Below, one piece after another: positions 62,199 to 64,000 of a stretch of DNA of 64,000 nucleotides. Position 1 is the stretch's first letter. Each line of letters starts with the position of its first letter. A program made the position numbers and the translations under genes. This DNA comes from Apostichopus japonicus (Eukaryota; Echinodermata; Holothuroidea; Aspidochirotida; Stichopodidae), in NCBI RefSeq assembly GCF_037975245.1, contig NC_092568.1, positions 40,896,631 through 40,960,630 on the forward strand, in the 5' to 3' direction. Below the pieces are notes generated by a model. It did no database searches, was not told where the DNA came from, and worked only from the letters and a program-made list of their open reading frames with translations.

Positions 62199-62602
62199 TA
62201 GTGGCGGAGCGTCCATATATACAGTCAGGGGGGCGGATGCCCCCCCCCCTTGACGGACTCAAATGGACTGCTGGCGCCCTTTTCAGCTTTTCACTACTTT
62301 TTACTTATTCGCGATTATTGACTATTTTATTGCGCTCTCATATACCTATTGACATTTGTCATATTCTGTTGGTGTAATTTTCCGACAAAATGGCGACGAC
62401 ACCTATTTATTCTCCGTTTATCTGCAAATTAGCAAGGCCCGGAAAGGGTCATTTCCTGCAATCTAGGGAGCATCTTTACTCAAAAATTTTCTGTAAGCTC
62501 CGCGCCAACCTGTGGTGGCGCTCCGCTTAGATAGTGTCGAAAGCGCCCCTATAGACCATTCTTGCCCCCTCCCCCTGACCAATACCCCTAGCTCCGCCAC
62601 TG
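62199..62602 (-). mobile_element. hAT-like MITE, copy B, inverted, with perfect 8-bp target duplication
   Basis: The ends TAGTGGCGGAGC (first C changed to T) and GCTCCGCCACTG are flanked by CCCTTACT on both sides (62191-62198 and 62603-62610). The interior is the reverse complement of copy A at 57.9 kb, including GGACTCAAATGGACTGCTGG and GCGCTCCGCTTAGATAG. Confidence 0.88.
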
Positions 62603-63289
62603 CCCTTACTACACTCAAAAACGCCTTTGCGAGTACACTACGAGTAATAGCAACTCTTTTAAAACACCATCGAATATACAAATTACAATGTTTTTACAGA
62701 CTTTAACGTGCAATCTGAGAAATTGCAGGCTTGAGACCCATATTTTAGGGCTAGGTATTCGCAGCATAAAACACTCGGGAAGTGCCGTTTCCGGCCATCT
62801 GGGGGTTTGAAATAACCCAAAATTTTCTTGTACGATCCGCGCCAACCGATGGTGGCGCTCCGCTTAGATAGTCTCCATACATTAGCCCCCCCCCCCCAAT
62901 AATTTTTCCGTTCCGCCGCGCCTGGGATTACGAGCCTGTGGTTTGCCTTAGACTGGAAATGTATGACGTTGCAAACACCGCTGCTACAGTACCGTATCTA
63001 TGCTATATTGGCTAGTGACCGAGAACAGAATCATGGAGGTAAAACAGAATTGAACAGCGCATGAAAAGAACTGCTGCAACATCATCAATAATTATGCAGG
63101 GAGCTCCCGGGCTCGTGACATGATTTATAGCTTTCAATACAGCACGTGCATGGAGGTGATTAACCGAAACAGTTTAGATTCTAATCAAAGCGAGGACTGC
63201 AGGGAGTGCAAAGAACATGAACAACAACGAATGAAAACATTCATACTGGTTGTGATGATATACAATCACTACCGTATTTGGTAATGAGT

Positions 63290-64000
63290 CGGACATGCTG
63301 CACATTGAGGGTTTGAACATATTTGATGTAGGAAGTACAGCAAGACGTATGTAAAGGTGACATGAATGTCATCACAGCTGGTGCGACTCACAGATATGGT
63401 CATACTCTTGATGTGGTAATAACCCGGTTTGATGATGACATCATACAAGATTATCATAGACACCCGGCCCACTATACTCTGATCATAATGTTATTCGGTG
63501 CACTGTGAGGTGTGAGAAACCTTCACCCACGAAGATATCTAAGACCTCTCGTGAATATGGAAAGCTTCATGATATGCAGAAACTTAATGATCAGCTTGAT
63601 GATTGCCTTAAGGATACCTTTTGATTGTAATGATCCTAATGTGCTGCGTGATATGTATGAATCAGCTACTACATCCGTTCTTGATGAACTGTGTTCTATT
63701 ACGACCGTCAATGCGTAGTCAAGCCCTATAGGCTTTATGGTACAATGAAGACATCCATCATTGTAGACATGAGAGACGTCGTCTAGAACGCAGATGGGTA
63801 AGAGTAGTTCTGATAATGATTATACCGTGTTTGTTGAGCAGAAGGAAGCAGTCGGCAAACTCATAGTCGGAGCTAAGCAAACATAATTAAATGATAAAGT
63901 TCATTGGTGCTTGCAGCAAGGACATGTTCAAACACTTTGAACGGTTTATTAAATAAATCCTCTAGGCTTATACCTGGTGCAGATTCAGACACTGAACTTG
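63290..64000 (+). pseudogene. Decayed non-LTR retrotransposon fragment (end of endonuclease and linker), runs off the window
   Basis: Reading plus-strand frames gives DMNVITAGATHRYGHTLDVV (about 63360-63420), then from 63512 a frame with MISLMIALRIPF and MYESATTSVLDEL, then ALWYNEDIHH and RRRLERRW (63731-63790). This order (GHTLDVVITR, a DLYDSTLSSVLD-like stretch, WYNEDIHxAKxxRRRxER) matches the region between the endonuclease and reverse transcriptase of LINE ORF2 proteins. Frameshifts and stops break it, so it is a dead copy. Any reverse transcriptase would lie beyond the right edge. Confidence 0.6.

Overview
This window is animal nuclear DNA. It is AT-rich and intron-dense, and it holds three protein-coding genes on the + strand separated and interrupted by many minisatellites and small DNA transposons. 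The proteins resemble their vertebrate orthologues along their whole length but are clearly diverged. Together with the heavy load of MITEs, fold-back elements and tRNA-derived SINE pieces, this suggests a marine invertebrate, probably a deuterostome such as an echinoderm. That assignment is inference; no taxon marker was seen.

Layout. (1) 1-7480: the last seven coding exons of a Ral GTPase-activating protein beta subunit (RALGAPB), followed by a 51-bp minisatellite to about 9155. (2) 9200-16700: intergenic DNA with one TTAA-flanked MITE and two fold-back elements built from short repeated modules. (3) 16726-35564: a complete TTC27 gene in 20 coding exons. They join in frame to 825 residues and include one probable GC-AG intron. 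(4) 38625-51554: a complete DRC7 (CCDC135) gene in 14 coding exons giving 865 residues. A perfect palindromic RFX X-box lies 222 bp upstream of its start codon. (5) 52000-64000: no convincing host gene. The stretch is packed with MITEs (two hAT-like copies with perfect 8-bp target duplications), a SINE with a tRNA-like head, another fold-back element, and at the right edge a decayed non-LTR retrotransposon.

The three genes have no obvious shared function: Ral GTPase control, a TPR assembly factor and an axonemal regulatory subunit. Their common orientation is probably chance.

The most unusual signal is that several tandem arrays start inside coding exons and carry the exon edge with them. 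RALGAPB intron 5 of this window repeats the last 44 coding bases of the preceding exon plus the splice donor, eight times counting the original. TTC27 intron 7 is a 21-bp array that begins at the exon-donor junction. The end of the TTC27 coding sequence with its stop codon is repeated every 148 bp into the 3' UTR. TTC27 intron 13 repeats a motif from the end of the preceding exon. The second theme is a set of four fold-back elements, each with terminal inverted repeats next to arrays of short modules. Two of the four share the same terminal bases and TA flanks.
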